Of a stretch of 49,240 bases of DNA, positions 1-8,622 are shown piece by piece; the stretch's first letter is position 1; each line of letters starts with the position of its first letter. Made by a program: the position numbers and the translations under genes. The notes beneath the pieces were generated by a model. The model made no database searches. It worked only from the letters and a program-made list of their open reading frames with translations, and was not told the DNA's origin. Source of the stretch: Sulfobacillus acidophilus (GTDB lineage: Bacteria > Bacillota > Sulfobacillia > Sulfobacillales > Sulfobacillaceae); assembly GCA_003023745.1 (NCBI GenBank), contig PXYV01000038.1, forward strand, positions 1 through 49,240. The letters are read 5' to 3'.

Positions 1-261
1 TTTTGTCCTATCTGGCCACCGTACCCGAAGAAATTCAATCCCGTCTGGGCCGACTTCCCGAATAGCACCGGAAGAAATTAAGGAGCATTCATATAGCAAC
101 CTATCCCCTCGCTTGGCCTGGGTACCATTGGCCCCAATGCGCACTTTAAGAAAGGACAACTGGGCTGAAGGGCCGACCAGGTTGCGGGCGGGTCGACCCG
201 CACGGTGATGGCAATCTTAAGCATATTCATTCGTGCCGGGACGAACCGCCATTTCGCTTGG
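1..261. other. Window edge: two competing partial reading frames, no confident gene
   Basis: Two readings compete here. On the + strand a frame open from base 3 ends at a TAG at 63-65; its last residues read LSYLATVPEEIQSRLGRLPE and could be the C-terminus of a gene starting outside the window. On the - strand a frame is open from the edge up to a stop at 217-219 (about 72 codons) with a protein-like composition (for example GDRLLYECSLISSGAIREVG), but it has no ATG and no ribosome binding site, only weak internal TTG or GTG codons. I cannot decide between them and recognise neither. Bases 220-261 show nothing further. Confidence 0.25.
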
Positions 262-1032
262 TTACGCTAATGTGTTGGACCCGGACTTCGATGGCGATGA
301 TGCAGGAGCAAGCGGAAGTTTGGCGGGAGATTTCAGATGCATGTCCTTAACGTATTCGGGAAGGGTTACAAATTGATAGCCAGAGGCTTCTAATACGGGT
401 AAGATGGCCTCCAACGCCCTAACCGTCTGGGTGCGATTGCCGCCTCCGTCATGCATCAACACGATCGCGCCCGGCGAGGCATCGGCCAGCACTTTTTTGG
501 TGATATAGGGAACGCCGGGTTCGGACCAGTCCCGTGTATCAATAGACCATAGTGTGACAGTATATCCTTGACGGGACAGGGCTTGCACCAACCGTTTGTT
601 GGAGTTGCCGAAGGGGGGACGGTAAAAGCGGGTCACCGGAATGTTGTCCTTTTTCAGCAGAGTCTGCGCCTTGGCGAGGTCGCGCTCGACACCGACCACC
701 CCGACATGAAAGTAATTCACGTGACGATAGCCGTGATTGCCGACGGCTGACCCTTGCTTAACGATGTCTTTCACAATTTGAGGAAATTGCGCCACTTCGG
801 TTCCCAGTACGAAAAAGGTGGCGTGTGCATGATATCGCGTGAGCAGTTGTAAAATCTCCGGAGTGTAGCGAGGTGATGGCCCATCGTCAAACGTAAGCGC
901 GATGATGCGCGGTGTTGGGCTGGTCGAGGGTTGGGTGCGGTGCATGAGTTGAGACGGCAGGCGAATGCCAGCCATGAAGGAACCGACCATAAAGGCGACT
1001 AAAGCGACTTCCCACCATTTGTACGCTCTCAT
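262..1032 (-). CDS. Membrane-anchored polysaccharide deacetylase (NodB/PdaA-like)
   Basis: Predicted extracellular carbohydrate esterase family 4 enzyme that removes N-acetyl groups from peptidoglycan or another amino-sugar polymer. The 256-residue protein starts with a membrane segment (about residues 8-23), so it should sit on the outer face of the membrane. The catalytic motifs are all visible: TFDDGPS at 47-53 (base and metal aspartates), HGYRH at 100-104 (metal histidines), RPPFG, then a D-x-x-DW motif (DTRDW), and LMHDGG near the C-terminus. The start at 1032 is preferred because AGGTGGG lies just upstream of it; the frame runs further upstream to 1179, but that part is unlike the family and has no ribosome site. 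It stands alone and faces away from moaC. PdaA/PdaB-type enzymes often act in spore cortex or cell-wall maturation; that role here is inference. Confidence 0.88.
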   Translation of the reverse strand: MRAYKWWEVALVAFMVGSFMAGIRLPSQLMHRTQPSTSPTPRIIALTFDDGPSPRYTPEILQLLTRYHAHATFFVLGTEVAQFPQIVKDIVKQGSAVGNHGYRHVNYFHVGVVGVERDLAKAQTLLKKDNIPVTRFYRPPFGNSNKRLVQALSRQGYTVTLWSIDTRDWSEPGVPYITKKVLADASPGAIVLMHDGGGNRTQTVRALEAILPVLEASGYQFVTLPEYVKDMHLKSPAKLPLAPASSPSKSGSNTLA

Positions 1033-1524
1033 CGAATCCCACCTGCCGTAAGGTTGTCTCCATTGTATGACTGGTGACTGAAACTTATGATGACGGCAGG
1101 ATGATTCTCCACCAATCGGAACCATTGTTGAGGAGGAGGTGCTGTGCGGCCATCGCTCTGATATTTTTAGGCGTTTCATCGGTCTTGGCCCCGGTGGCCA
1201 TTAAACGTGGCATGTTATGCTTTGCAGTTAGGCGCGGGCTGGGTCGGCTTGGATCATTGGGTCAGCGCGTTTAGAATTGATAGTTGGGAGACGGCATCAG
1301 CACGCGATCGGGCGTTGGCAGCGGGCCTCAATGGCGGGATAGGGATGATTACGCTCGCAGTCTCGCCTCATTGTGGGCGTTGATACCACACACGCGAGTG
1401 GTTCGTTTGCCCGTCGCCCAAGTCTTGCCGCAAAAGTGGGTCCGGTGCGTGCAGCTCAGCTCACCGCAAAAAGGTCAAAGTTGCGCTGTCTTGGGGGCAA
1501 GCGAAAAGAGGTGAATCCGGAAAT
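1033..1524. other. Intergenic block with decayed-looking + strand frames
   Basis: No complete gene is convincing. A very strong ribosome-binding sequence (GAGGAGGAGG at about 1131-1140) is followed by GTG, but that frame stops after a few codons. Protein-like stretches then appear in successive + frames: a hydrophobic leader-like stretch (about 1141-1215), a 58-codon frame from GTG 1207 to the stop at 1381-1383 (begins MACYALQLGAGWVG), and a further frame from about 1350 to 1536. Read together they could be a small secreted-protein gene broken by several indels, or chance. MoaC starts directly downstream. Confidence 0.25.
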
Positions 1525-2040
1525 TTGGATGATTTGACAGGAATTCCGCATTTAAACAGTGAAGGCCACGTACATATGGTGGACGTCGGGGCCAAGGCGA
1601 TTACTGCGCGTGAGGCAGTAGCAGAGGGTCGGATTATGACCAGACCGGACGTTGTGCGACTTGTCTCTTCGGGTCAGGCCCCTAAGGGCGATGTGCTGGC
1701 AGTGGCGCGCGTGGCCGCCGTGGTTGCAGCCAAGCGGACAAGTGAGTGGATTCCGCTGGCACATCCGATCAACCTGGCCGGGGTTGAGGTGGAAGTGCGT
1801 GCAGAAGAGAATGCTTTTCATGTTGTAGCAAGCGTCAAGACCGTGGGTCAGACCGGTGTGGAAATGGAGGCACTGACGGCAGTGAGCGCGGCCCTCTTGA
1901 CGCTTTACGACATGCTGAAGGCGCAAGATCGTTCGATGACGATTACTGGGATCCGGTTGTTGTCGAAAAGTGGAGGACGGTCCGGCCAATTTGTTCGAAA
2001 AGGTGGGCATACTGATGCGCATCGCGATACTGACGAGTAG
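1525..2040 (+). CDS. moaC: Cyclic pyranopterin monophosphate synthase MoaC
   Basis: Second step of molybdenum cofactor synthesis: converts the MoaA product (3',8-cyclo-GTP) to cyclic pyranopterin monophosphate in the cytoplasm. The 171-residue protein carries the family hallmarks in order: MVDVGAKAITAREAVAEGRI near residue 18, KGDVLAVAR (catalytic Lys), IPLAHP (catalytic His; the Cys common in IPLCHP is Ala here), GVEMEALTAVS (the two acidic residues), LYDMLK (Asp and Lys) and a KSGGRSG tail. The start is TTG at 1525, with AGAGGTGA about ten bases upstream; no ATG fits. The last 26 bases overlap the start of mog, so the two are translationally coupled. The C-terminus extends a few hydrophilic residues (GHTDAHRDTDE) past the usual end, because of the overlap. 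No moaA, moaE or moeA is nearby. Confidence 0.95.
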   Translation: MDDLTGIPHLNSEGHVHMVDVGAKAITAREAVAEGRIMTRPDVVRLVSSGQAPKGDVLAVARVAAVVAAKRTSEWIPLAHPINLAGVEVEVRAEENAFHVVASVKTVGQTGVEMEALTAVSAALLTLYDMLKAQDRSMTITGIRLLSKSGGRSGQFVRKGGHTDAHRDTDE

Positions 2041-2515
2041 CGACGCCGGGGCACGTGGTGAACGAGAGGACTTGTCCGGACAAAAACTGATTCAGTGGGC
2101 TCGGCAACTTGGGGACGTGGAAGATGTGAAGCTTTTGCCGGACGAACCCGAATTGTTGGAAGAGCAGCTATGGCAATGGGTTCGCCGCGGGTTTGACCTG
2201 GTGCTGACGACTGGATCGACAGGTCTAGGTCCGCGTGACGTCTTGCCGGAGGTGACCCGCCAGGTCATCGACCGGGAGATCCCCGGCATGGCTGAAGCCA
2301 TGCGCGCCGAATCTCTTAAACACACACCCTTTGGGATGTTGTCGCGTCAAGTGGTTGGTCTCGCAGAGAAGACGTTAATCATCAATTTTCCTGGGTCGCC
2401 TCAAGCGATTGACGAACTCTGGCCCGTCGTTTCTCCAGTGGTTCCTCACATCGTTGACTTGATCAATGGCCATACGCGTCACGCTGAGTCCGGCGAGATG
2501 ACCGGCCCGGGATGA
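2015..2515 (+). CDS. mog: Molybdopterin adenylyltransferase (MogA/MoaB family)
   Basis: Activates molybdopterin by adenylation before molybdate insertion. The 166-residue protein has the MoCF-binding fold signature: an N-terminal strand MRIAILTSSDAG, the nucleotide/pterin loop TTGSTGLGPRDV (usually TGGTG; here a Ser replaces one Gly), then PEVTRQVIDREIPGMAEAMRAES-type sequence and the C-terminal INFPGSPQAIDEL motif. ATG at 2015 is chosen because AAGGTGGG precedes it at a good distance; the frame is open further upstream only because it lies inside moaC. It overlaps moaC by 26 bases, forming a two-gene moaC-mog unit. MogA and MoaB cannot be separated safely by eye, so the gene name is a family-level call. 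Confidence 0.9.
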   Translation: MRIAILTSSDAGARGEREDLSGQKLIQWARQLGDVEDVKLLPDEPELLEEQLWQWVRRGFDLVLTTGSTGLGPRDVLPEVTRQVIDREIPGMAEAMRAESLKHTPFGMLSRQVVGLAEKTLIINFPGSPQAIDELWPVVSPVVPHIVDLINGHTRHAESGEMTGPG

Positions 2516-2981
2516 ACGGTGCATCCGTATAGCCGCGTACAAGTTCGATGGCGTGTAGGTGGCGGTTGGGTTAATGATGGTTAGGATTAAAGCTTCACTG
2601 CTGAGTGAAGCTGAATTAAATCGAGGCAACGTCGACCACCTCAGCCTGAAGGCGTACGCTTGACATTGTCGGGTCGTCCGGGCGCAACGTCCGATGCTCC
2701 TATCTTTTGCCACTGGCTCCTATAGACAGAGGGTGATATCGTGGGCAGGTTGACAACTTCCCCCGATGCTTTGCCGCTTGTCCTTGATGTCTCAAGCACA
2801 GCAACATCTTAAGGTCCCCAAACCCAAAGATGTAGCGGCAACCGAGGCAGGCCGCCTCTATCCACGGTTGTCGGTGAATGCCATCGTGGGCTGAGATCCT
2901 GCTCGGTCTAAAGCCCGATTATCATGCTAAGACATTGAATGAAGTGGTCGCGAACCACCCCACAATTTTTTTGGAAAGGAT
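2516..2981. other. Gene-free block between mog and the groE promoter
   Basis: About 470 bases without a gene that I can support. It contains a perfect 9-base inverted repeat at 2591-2612 (listed separately). Short + frames such as ATG at about 2787 (35 codons, starting MSQAQQHLKVPKPKDVAA) have a protein-like look but no ribosome binding site and no recognisable family. The groESL promoter begins at 2982. Confidence 0.5.
2591..2612 (+). terminator. Hairpin after moaC-mog (weak terminator candidate)
   Basis: AGCTTCACT at 2591-2599 is the exact reverse complement of AGTGAAGCT at 2604-2612, with a four-base loop. It lies about 75 bases downstream of mog. The downstream bases are GAATTAAAT rather than a T-run, so it may end transcription poorly or serve as a 3' processing or stability stem. 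Confidence 0.4.
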
Positions 2982-3010
2982 TTGACGACCACCCTGAATT
3001 CCGCTATTAT
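2982..3010 (+). promoter_or_regulatory. Sigma-A type promoter of groESL
   Basis: TTGACG at 2982-2987 and TATTAT at 3005-3010 are separated by 17 bases, a near-consensus vegetative promoter. The CIRCE operator begins 16 bases after the -10 box, so HrcA bound there would block initiation or early elongation. This is the usual layout for heat-shock genes repressed by HrcA. Confidence 0.85.
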
Positions 3011-3025
3011 GCCATATGGAATCTG

Positions 3026-3052
3026 TTAGCACTCATGCTCGGTGAGTGCTAA
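3026..3052 (+). promoter_or_regulatory. CIRCE operator (HrcA binding site)
   Basis: Perfect match to the CIRCE inverted repeat: TTAGCACTC at 3026-3034, a nine-base spacer, and GAGTGCTAA at 3044-3052. It lies between the groESL promoter and the groES ribosome binding site. By established knowledge HrcA binds this element and GroEL feeds back on HrcA activity. hrcA itself is not in the window. Confidence 0.97.
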
Positions 3053-3090
3053 CACTATGACATAAAGACTTGCTTGGAGGAGGGAATATC

Positions 3091-3393
3091 GTGGAAATTC
3101 GTCCATTGAGCGACCATGTTGTGGTAAAGCCCATTAGTGAAGAAAAGACGGTCGCTGGGATTGTCCTGCCGGATACTGCCAAAGACAAATTACAGCGGGC
3201 GGAAGTCATGGCCGTAGGTAGTGGCCGGCTCTTGGAGAATGGTACGCGTGCCGCCTTGGAAGTCAAAGTCGGCGACGTCATTTTGTTTCAGAGCGAAGCC
3301 GGACAAAAGGTGCGAATTGATGACGCGGATTATCTGCTGTTGCGAGAGGGCGACATTGTCGCGCAGCTTGCAGCAGCCTCAGTCGTAGCCTAG
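3091..3393 (+). CDS. groES: Co-chaperonin GroES (Cpn10)
   Basis: Seven-subunit lid of the GroEL folding chamber. The 100-residue protein shows the Cpn10 pattern: IRPLSDHVVVKPISEE at the N-terminus, the mobile loop that contacts GroEL (EEKTVAGIVLPDTAKDKLQRAEVMAVGSG region), and the C-terminal VGDVILFQSEAG and LLREGDIVA strands. The start is GTG at 3091, six bases after GGAGGAGGG; an upstream in-frame start at 3070 would overlap the ribosome site. It is 31 bases ahead of groEL and shares its promoter and CIRCE element, so both respond to heat or misfolded protein through HrcA. Confidence 0.97.
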   Translation: MEIRPLSDHVVVKPISEEKTVAGIVLPDTAKDKLQRAEVMAVGSGRLLENGTRAALEVKVGDVILFQSEAGQKVRIDDADYLLLREGDIVAQLAAASVVA

Positions 3394-3412
3394 ACATATT
3401 GACCTCAATTAA

Positions 3413-5065
<1,653 letters not shown>

Positions 5066-5080
5066 CTCGATTGTTTCGAG

Positions 5081-5107
5081 GAGGGCCTTCGGGCCCTCTC
5101 TTTTTTT
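5081..5107 (+). terminator. Rho-independent terminator of groESL
   Basis: GAGGGCC at 5081-5087 pairs perfectly with GGCCCTC at 5092-5098 around a TTCG tetraloop, followed by TC and seven Ts (5101-5107). It begins 16 bases after the groEL stop codon. Confidence 0.95.
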
Positions 5108-5194
5108 GGGGAAACCGAGAAAGGTTCTCGATGCATCGGATTACAATTGCCAAACAATGGGGAAGATACAGGTGAAATCGAATGAGGAGGAGAC

Positions 5195-5683
5195 ATGATG
5201 GAAGTCACATTAACCCAATTGATTCACATGGCACCTGAATTGGGATCGCTCTTACGAGAGGATGTGCGCTCCGGCAGGCTGGCCGCTACGCGAAAACGGG
5301 GCGTAGCAGGCCGTCCCTATGTGTTGCGCACCGAGGAACTAGAATCGTTTGGCCGTCCCGAATATCGGGAGCTGGCAGAACTCGTAGGCCGATCGCCGCA
5401 AGTCATGGCCCCCCGCGCGCGGCGCGCTTCTGTGTCCGCCCCGCTGGTAGCGGCCCGTGCGGATACGGAACTGTTTGACATTGTGGAGTCGCAGCACATG
5501 ATGCTCAAGGATTTGGTGCAAGTCTTAACCCAAGAGATGCGGACCCGATACGACCGCTTGGATCGCCAGCAAATGCAATTGCAGGAGTTGTCCTATAAAT
5601 TGGGGCAATCTCATCAAGAAATTGCACGACTGGAGCGTTTGTTGGCTGAGCGGAGTTTCGCGCGCGTTGATGAGGCCAAGTAG
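5195..5683 (+). CDS. Unknown protein: small N-terminal domain plus C-terminal coiled coil
   Basis: I do not recognise this 162-residue protein. Residues 1-55 look like a compact helical, possibly DNA-binding unit (MEVTLTQLIHMAPELGSLL, then a basic RSGRLAATRKRGVAGRPYV segment and LRTEELESFG), somewhat like MerR/excisionase-type or substrate-reading modules that end in a tyrosine/valine wing. A linker rich in R, A and P (about 70-88) leads to a long heptad-type helix (about 95-155: ELFDIVESQHMMLKDLVQVL, DRLDRQQMQLQELSYKLG) that should form a coiled coil and hence an oligomer. GAGGAGGAG at 5183-5191 supports the start; ATG at 5195 and 5198 are both possible. It is a single gene between two terminators, so it is expressed on its own. 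A DNA-binding or scaffold role is inference only. Confidence 0.75.
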   Translation: MMEVTLTQLIHMAPELGSLLREDVRSGRLAATRKRGVAGRPYVLRTEELESFGRPEYRELAELVGRSPQVMAPRARRASVSAPLVAARADTELFDIVESQHMMLKDLVQVLTQEMRTRYDRLDRQQMQLQELSYKLGQSHQEIARLERLLAERSFARVDEAK

Positions 5684-5710
5684 GATTGCACAAAAAGCCA
5701 AGGAAGCGGT

Positions 5711-5738
5711 GGGACGCGCATGAGGGCGTCCCGCTTTT
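5711..5738 (+). terminator. Rho-independent terminator after the unknown coiled-coil gene
   Basis: GGGACGC at 5711-5717 and GCGTCCC at 5726-5732 form a seven-base perfect stem with an eight-base loop, followed by GCTTTTCC. It lies 27 bases after the stop at 5683. Confidence 0.85.
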
Positions 5739-5774
5739 CCTGCGGGTGGACTGTTGTTTGAGTACTAAATCCGG

Positions 5775-5780
5775 TAATAT
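5775..5780 (+). promoter_or_regulatory. Candidate -10 box for the glnR-like/hpt/guaA unit
   Basis: TAATAT at 5775-5780 lies 38 bases before the regulator start. TTGTTT about 15 bases upstream is a weak -35 match. I see no clear TGTNA-type GlnR operator nearby, so autoregulation cannot be argued from the sequence. Confidence 0.35.
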
Positions 5781-5818
5781 GAGAACCAATCGAAGGGATG
5801 TGGGGGAGGTTCTTGGGG

Positions 5819-6199
5819 ATGCACGACAGTGAGCCGTTCTTGTTTCCCATCGGGGAGGTTAAGGCGCGTACAGGGCTGACGGAACGGCGCATCCGCTATT
5901 ATGAAAGCTTGCAGTTGCTGTCTCCTCGCCGTAGTGAAGGCAATCAACGGCTGTACTCGCAACGCGATATTGAGCGGCTGAATGAGATTAAGCAGTTGTT
6001 GGATTCCGGAATGTCGCTGAAAGCAGTGCGTACGCATTTTTTTGAGCCGCCAGAGGAGTACGAGCGCGATGCAGAAAGTTATTTTGAGGGCAAGCGGATT
6101 GCCCACGGAGAACGTTCCCGACATGGATCTTTGTATCCGCTAAAAGATCGGGCCTCGATTCTTCGCCGACTCGATCAAGAAAGGGAGGACAAAGAGTAA
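5819..6199 (+). CDS. MerR-family regulator of GlnR/TnrA type
   Basis: Dimeric DNA-binding repressor/activator. The N-terminal winged helix-turn-helix is almost a textbook GlnR/TnrA copy: FPIGEV (5' wing), TGLTERRIRYYESLQLLSPR (recognition helix region) and SEGNQRLYSQRDIERLNEIK. Residues about 55-75 (IKQLLDSGMSLKAVRTHF) continue the family pattern. The tail is basic and ends QEREDKE; a clear glutamine-synthetase feedback tail cannot be confirmed. ATG at 5819 is chosen because GGGGGAGG lies nine bases upstream; ATG at 5798 would put the ribosome site inside the gene. The stop is followed closely by hpt, so the regulator is probably co-transcribed with purine salvage and GMP synthesis genes, which is unusual for GlnR (normally beside glnA). 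Targets may be nitrogen genes, since guaA and the pur genes are large glutamine users. Confidence 0.85.
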   Translation: MHDSEPFLFPIGEVKARTGLTERRIRYYESLQLLSPRRSEGNQRLYSQRDIERLNEIKQLLDSGMSLKAVRTHFFEPPEEYERDAESYFEGKRIAHGERSRHGSLYPLKDRASILRRLDQEREDKE

Positions 6200-6232
6200 G
6201 TGCGGACGGCAGCAGGGGAGAGGTTGGAAGTG

Positions 6233-6736
6233 ATGATTGAGGCCCAACAAATTCGAGGGCGGGTCGAGCAATTGGGCGAGCAAATCACCCGGGACTACGA
6301 GGACAAAGAGTTGATGCTCATTGGGATCTTAAAGGGGTCCTTTGTTTTTATTGCAGACTTGGCGCGGTGTATTGATCTTCCCCTGGCGGTTGACTTTATG
6401 GCGGTGTCCTCCTACGGGATGTCGACCCAATCGTCCGGCGTCGTGCGTATTATCAAGGACTTGGATCACAGTGTTGAGGGCAAGCATGTGCTGGTGGTTG
6501 AAGATATTGTGGACACGGGGTTAACGTTGAATTACATCTATGGCCACGTCCGGGCGCGGGGGGCGATGTCGGTCAAGATTTGCACGTTGCTGGACAAGGT
6601 GTCGCGGCGCCAGGTGGCGGTTCCGGTACACTATAAGGGATTTGAAATACCGGATGATTTTGTTGTCGGATACGGGTTGGATGTGGAGGAGCGCTATCGC
6701 AATTTGGGCGACGTGTGCCGGGTGACGCGAACCTAA
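6233..6736 (+). CDS. hpt: Hypoxanthine-guanine phosphoribosyltransferase
   Basis: Purine salvage: transfers ribose-5-phosphate from PRPP to hypoxanthine or guanine, giving IMP or GMP. About 167 residues. Motifs in order: GILKGSFVFIADLAR (active-site loop I region), DFMAVSSYGMST (flexible loop II), the PRPP loop VLVVEDIVDTGLTL, LLDKVSRRQV with the base-binding Lys, and IPDDFVVGYGLDVEERYRNL at the C-terminus. Start choice is open: ATG 6233 (nine bases after AGGGGAGAGG), GTG 6230, or GTG 6200 directly after the regulator stop. The stop overlaps the guaA start in a TAATG, so hpt and guaA are coupled, joining salvage with GMP synthesis. Confidence 0.94.
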   Translation: MIEAQQIRGRVEQLGEQITRDYEDKELMLIGILKGSFVFIADLARCIDLPLAVDFMAVSSYGMSTQSSGVVRIIKDLDHSVEGKHVLVVEDIVDTGLTLNYIYGHVRARGAMSVKICTLLDKVSRRQVAVPVHYKGFEIPDDFVVGYGLDVEERYRNLGDVCRVTRT

Positions 6737-8256
6737 TGGCCGCGAACGTCATCGTCCTCGATTTTGGGGCTCAGTATAATCAATTGATTGCGCGCCGCAT
6801 TCGCGAAGCGGAAGTGTTTTGCGAAGTTTTGCCGGGGAATACGTCAGCCCAACGCGTTTCACAAAAGCAGCCAGCTGCCATTGTGTTGTCGGGTGGTCCG
6901 GCCAGTGTATTTGAGCCCGAGGCACCCCAGATTGATCCGGGCGTGTTTGAATTGGGCGTTCCGGTCCTAGGAATTTGCTATGGGATGCAACTCATGGCTC
7001 ACGTGTTGGGAGGTGTCGTCAAACCGGCGCGCGAGCGCGAGTACGGCCGGACAGAAATGCGTGTCAGTCAGGCCAGCGCCTTGTTGCACGATGTGCCCGA
7101 CCGGTCGGTGGTGTGGATGAGCCATGGCGATCAGGTGTTGGCCTTGCCACGCGGATTTGAAAAATTGGCCGAAACCGCACGCACGCCCATCGCTGCGATG
7201 GGAGACCCAGTCCGCAACCTGTGGGCGGTGCAGTACCATCCGGAAGTGCATCATACCGAGGCCGGCATGCGCGTTTTCACCAACTTTTTGTACAACATTA
7301 GCCACATCCAGGCGGACTGGAAACCGGTCAATGTGATTGGCGAAGCGGTCGCGCAGGTGAGGGAAGCCGTCGGTGCGGGGCGGGCCTTAGTGGCCCTCTC
7401 CGGCGGGGTTGATTCGGCGGTGGCAGCAGCCATTGCGCGCGAGGCGATTGGGGATCGTCTCAGCGCGGTTCTGATTGACCACGGACTCTTGCGGGCAGGC
7501 GAGGTACAAGAAGTACAACAGGCGTTTTCTAATATTGATTTGCATATTGTTGATGCGGGAAACGAATTTATGACCGCTTTAGAGGGGGTCACGGACCCTG
7601 AACAAAAACGCAAAATTATCGGCCGTGAGTTTATTCGGGCATTCGAGCGGGTTCAGTCCGTCATCGGCCATCGGGACGTCTTGATTCAAGGAACGGTCTA
7701 CCCGGATGTCATCGAATCGGGTGGAAAGGGCGCGCAGACCATCAAATCGCATCACAATGTGGGTGGATTGCCGGACAATGTCGCCTTTAAGGTTGTGGAA
7801 CCGTTGCGATGGCTCTTTAAAGATGAGGTGCGGCGTGTGGGACAGGCATTGGGCCTGCCTGACGTTTTGGTCTGGCGACAACCATTTCCCGGACCGGGGC
7901 TGGCCGTGCGCATTGTCGGTGAGGTCACCCCCGAAAAAGTGCAAGTTTTGCGGGAGGCCGACGCCATTGTGCGGGAAGAAATGGAGCAAGCGGGATGGGA
8001 CCGCACGGTTTGGCAAGCGTTTGCAGTGTTGCTGGATTTGCGGGCGGTAGGGGTGATGGGGGATGCGCGCACGTATGGCTATCCCGTTGTGGTGCGGGCA
8101 GTCGAAAGTCAGGACGGCATGACGGCCGACTGGGTGCGGTTACCGTATGAGCTCTTAGATCGCATTGCCTCGCGGATTGTCAGTGCGGTGGACGCGGTCA
8201 ACCGGGTGGTGTACGACATCACTTCGAAGCCGCCTGGCACGATCGAGTGGGAATAG
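6736..8256 (+). CDS. guaA: GMP synthase (glutamine-hydrolysing)
   Basis: Converts XMP to GMP using ATP and glutamine. The 506-residue protein has an N-terminal class I glutamine amidotransferase domain (about 1-190: LDFGAQYNQLIARRIRE, the nucleophile elbow VLGICYGMQLM, and the partner YHPEVHHTEAG), an ATP-pyrophosphatase domain with the P-loop ALSGGVDSAVAA, and the GMP synthase dimerisation domain ending in PPGTIEWE, the standard C-terminus. The start at 6736 shares bases with the hpt stop; GTG 6715 upstream is less likely. It is probably the last gene of the regulator-hpt-guaA unit. guaB is not in the window. Confidence 0.97.
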   Translation: MAANVIVLDFGAQYNQLIARRIREAEVFCEVLPGNTSAQRVSQKQPAAIVLSGGPASVFEPEAPQIDPGVFELGVPVLGICYGMQLMAHVLGGVVKPAREREYGRTEMRVSQASALLHDVPDRSVVWMSHGDQVLALPRGFEKLAETARTPIAAMGDPVRNLWAVQYHPEVHHTEAGMRVFTNFLYNISHIQADWKPVNVIGEAVAQVREAVGAGRALVALSGGVDSAVAAAIAREAIGDRLSAVLIDHGLLRAGEVQEVQQAFSNIDLHIVDAGNEFMTALEGVTDPEQKRKIIGREFIRAFERVQSVIGHRDVLIQGTVYPDVIESGGKGAQTIKSHHNVGGLPDNVAFKVVEPLRWLFKDEVRRVGQALGLPDVLVWRQPFPGPGLAVRIVGEVTPEKVQVLREADAIVREEMEQAGWDRTVWQAFAVLLDLRAVGVMGDARTYGYPVVVRAVESQDGMTADWVRLPYELLDRIASRIVSAVDAVNRVVYDITSKPPGTIEWE

Positions 8257-8564
8257 GACCCCTTCAATGGACAGTGACCAGGTTTTGAGGCGAACGGTGC
8301 AGGGCCCGATCTAGTGTTTTTGGCGGTTTAGGTGGCGTTCCAAAAGACTTGAGGGTGGGGGCAGTGTGGCGCTTGATTTGCGTCAATGGCTGGCCCCACT
8401 GGCGTTCTTGCTAGTGCGCGGGTTTTGAACGGAGAGCTTAAGCTGCCCTGGATTTCAGAGTGGGAGCTGTGCGGAGATGCTAGATGCGTTGCGCGCGGCA
8501 CGCGATCCGCGGTGCATGAAGCTATCCCGATTAGGTCATGATGAATTGCAGCATAGGGTGGTAT
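8257..8564. other. Intergenic block between guaA and the pur control region
   Basis: No gene is convincing. One + frame reads as protein-like on both sides of a stop: GTG at about 8366, with a G-rich ribosome-like sequence upstream, gives MALDLRQWLAPLAFLLVRGF and stops, and the same frame continues past the TGA with another roughly 50 codons (includes EMLDALRAARDPRC) to a TAG near 8581. This could be a decayed gene or a short leader peptide; no family is recognised. No purine riboswitch core is visible. Confidence 0.3.
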
Positions 8565-8604
8565 TGAACGAACAATTAATATAGAATGCTATTAGAATGT
8601 TCGG
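8564..8604 (+). promoter_or_regulatory. Control region of the pur operon with two inverted PurBox-like motifs
   Basis: CGAACAAT at 8569-8576 on the + strand and its inverted counterpart AATGTTCGG at 8596-8604 (CCGAACATT on the - strand) both match the core of the Bacillus PurR box (CCGAACWWT centre). The two CGAA cores are 27 bases apart. The segment between is AT-rich, with TAGAATG repeated at 8582-8588 and 8593-8599, either of which could be a -10 region; TTGAAC at 8564-8569 is a possible -35. PurR control is inference; purR is not in the window. Confidence 0.45.
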
Positions 8605-8622
8605 ATGAGGAGGCGGGCGCCG

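Noticed and set aside
8257-8604. Purine riboswitch before purB
   Set aside because: The conserved junction and loop sequences of the purine aptamer are not present; the PurBox-like repeats are a better explanation.
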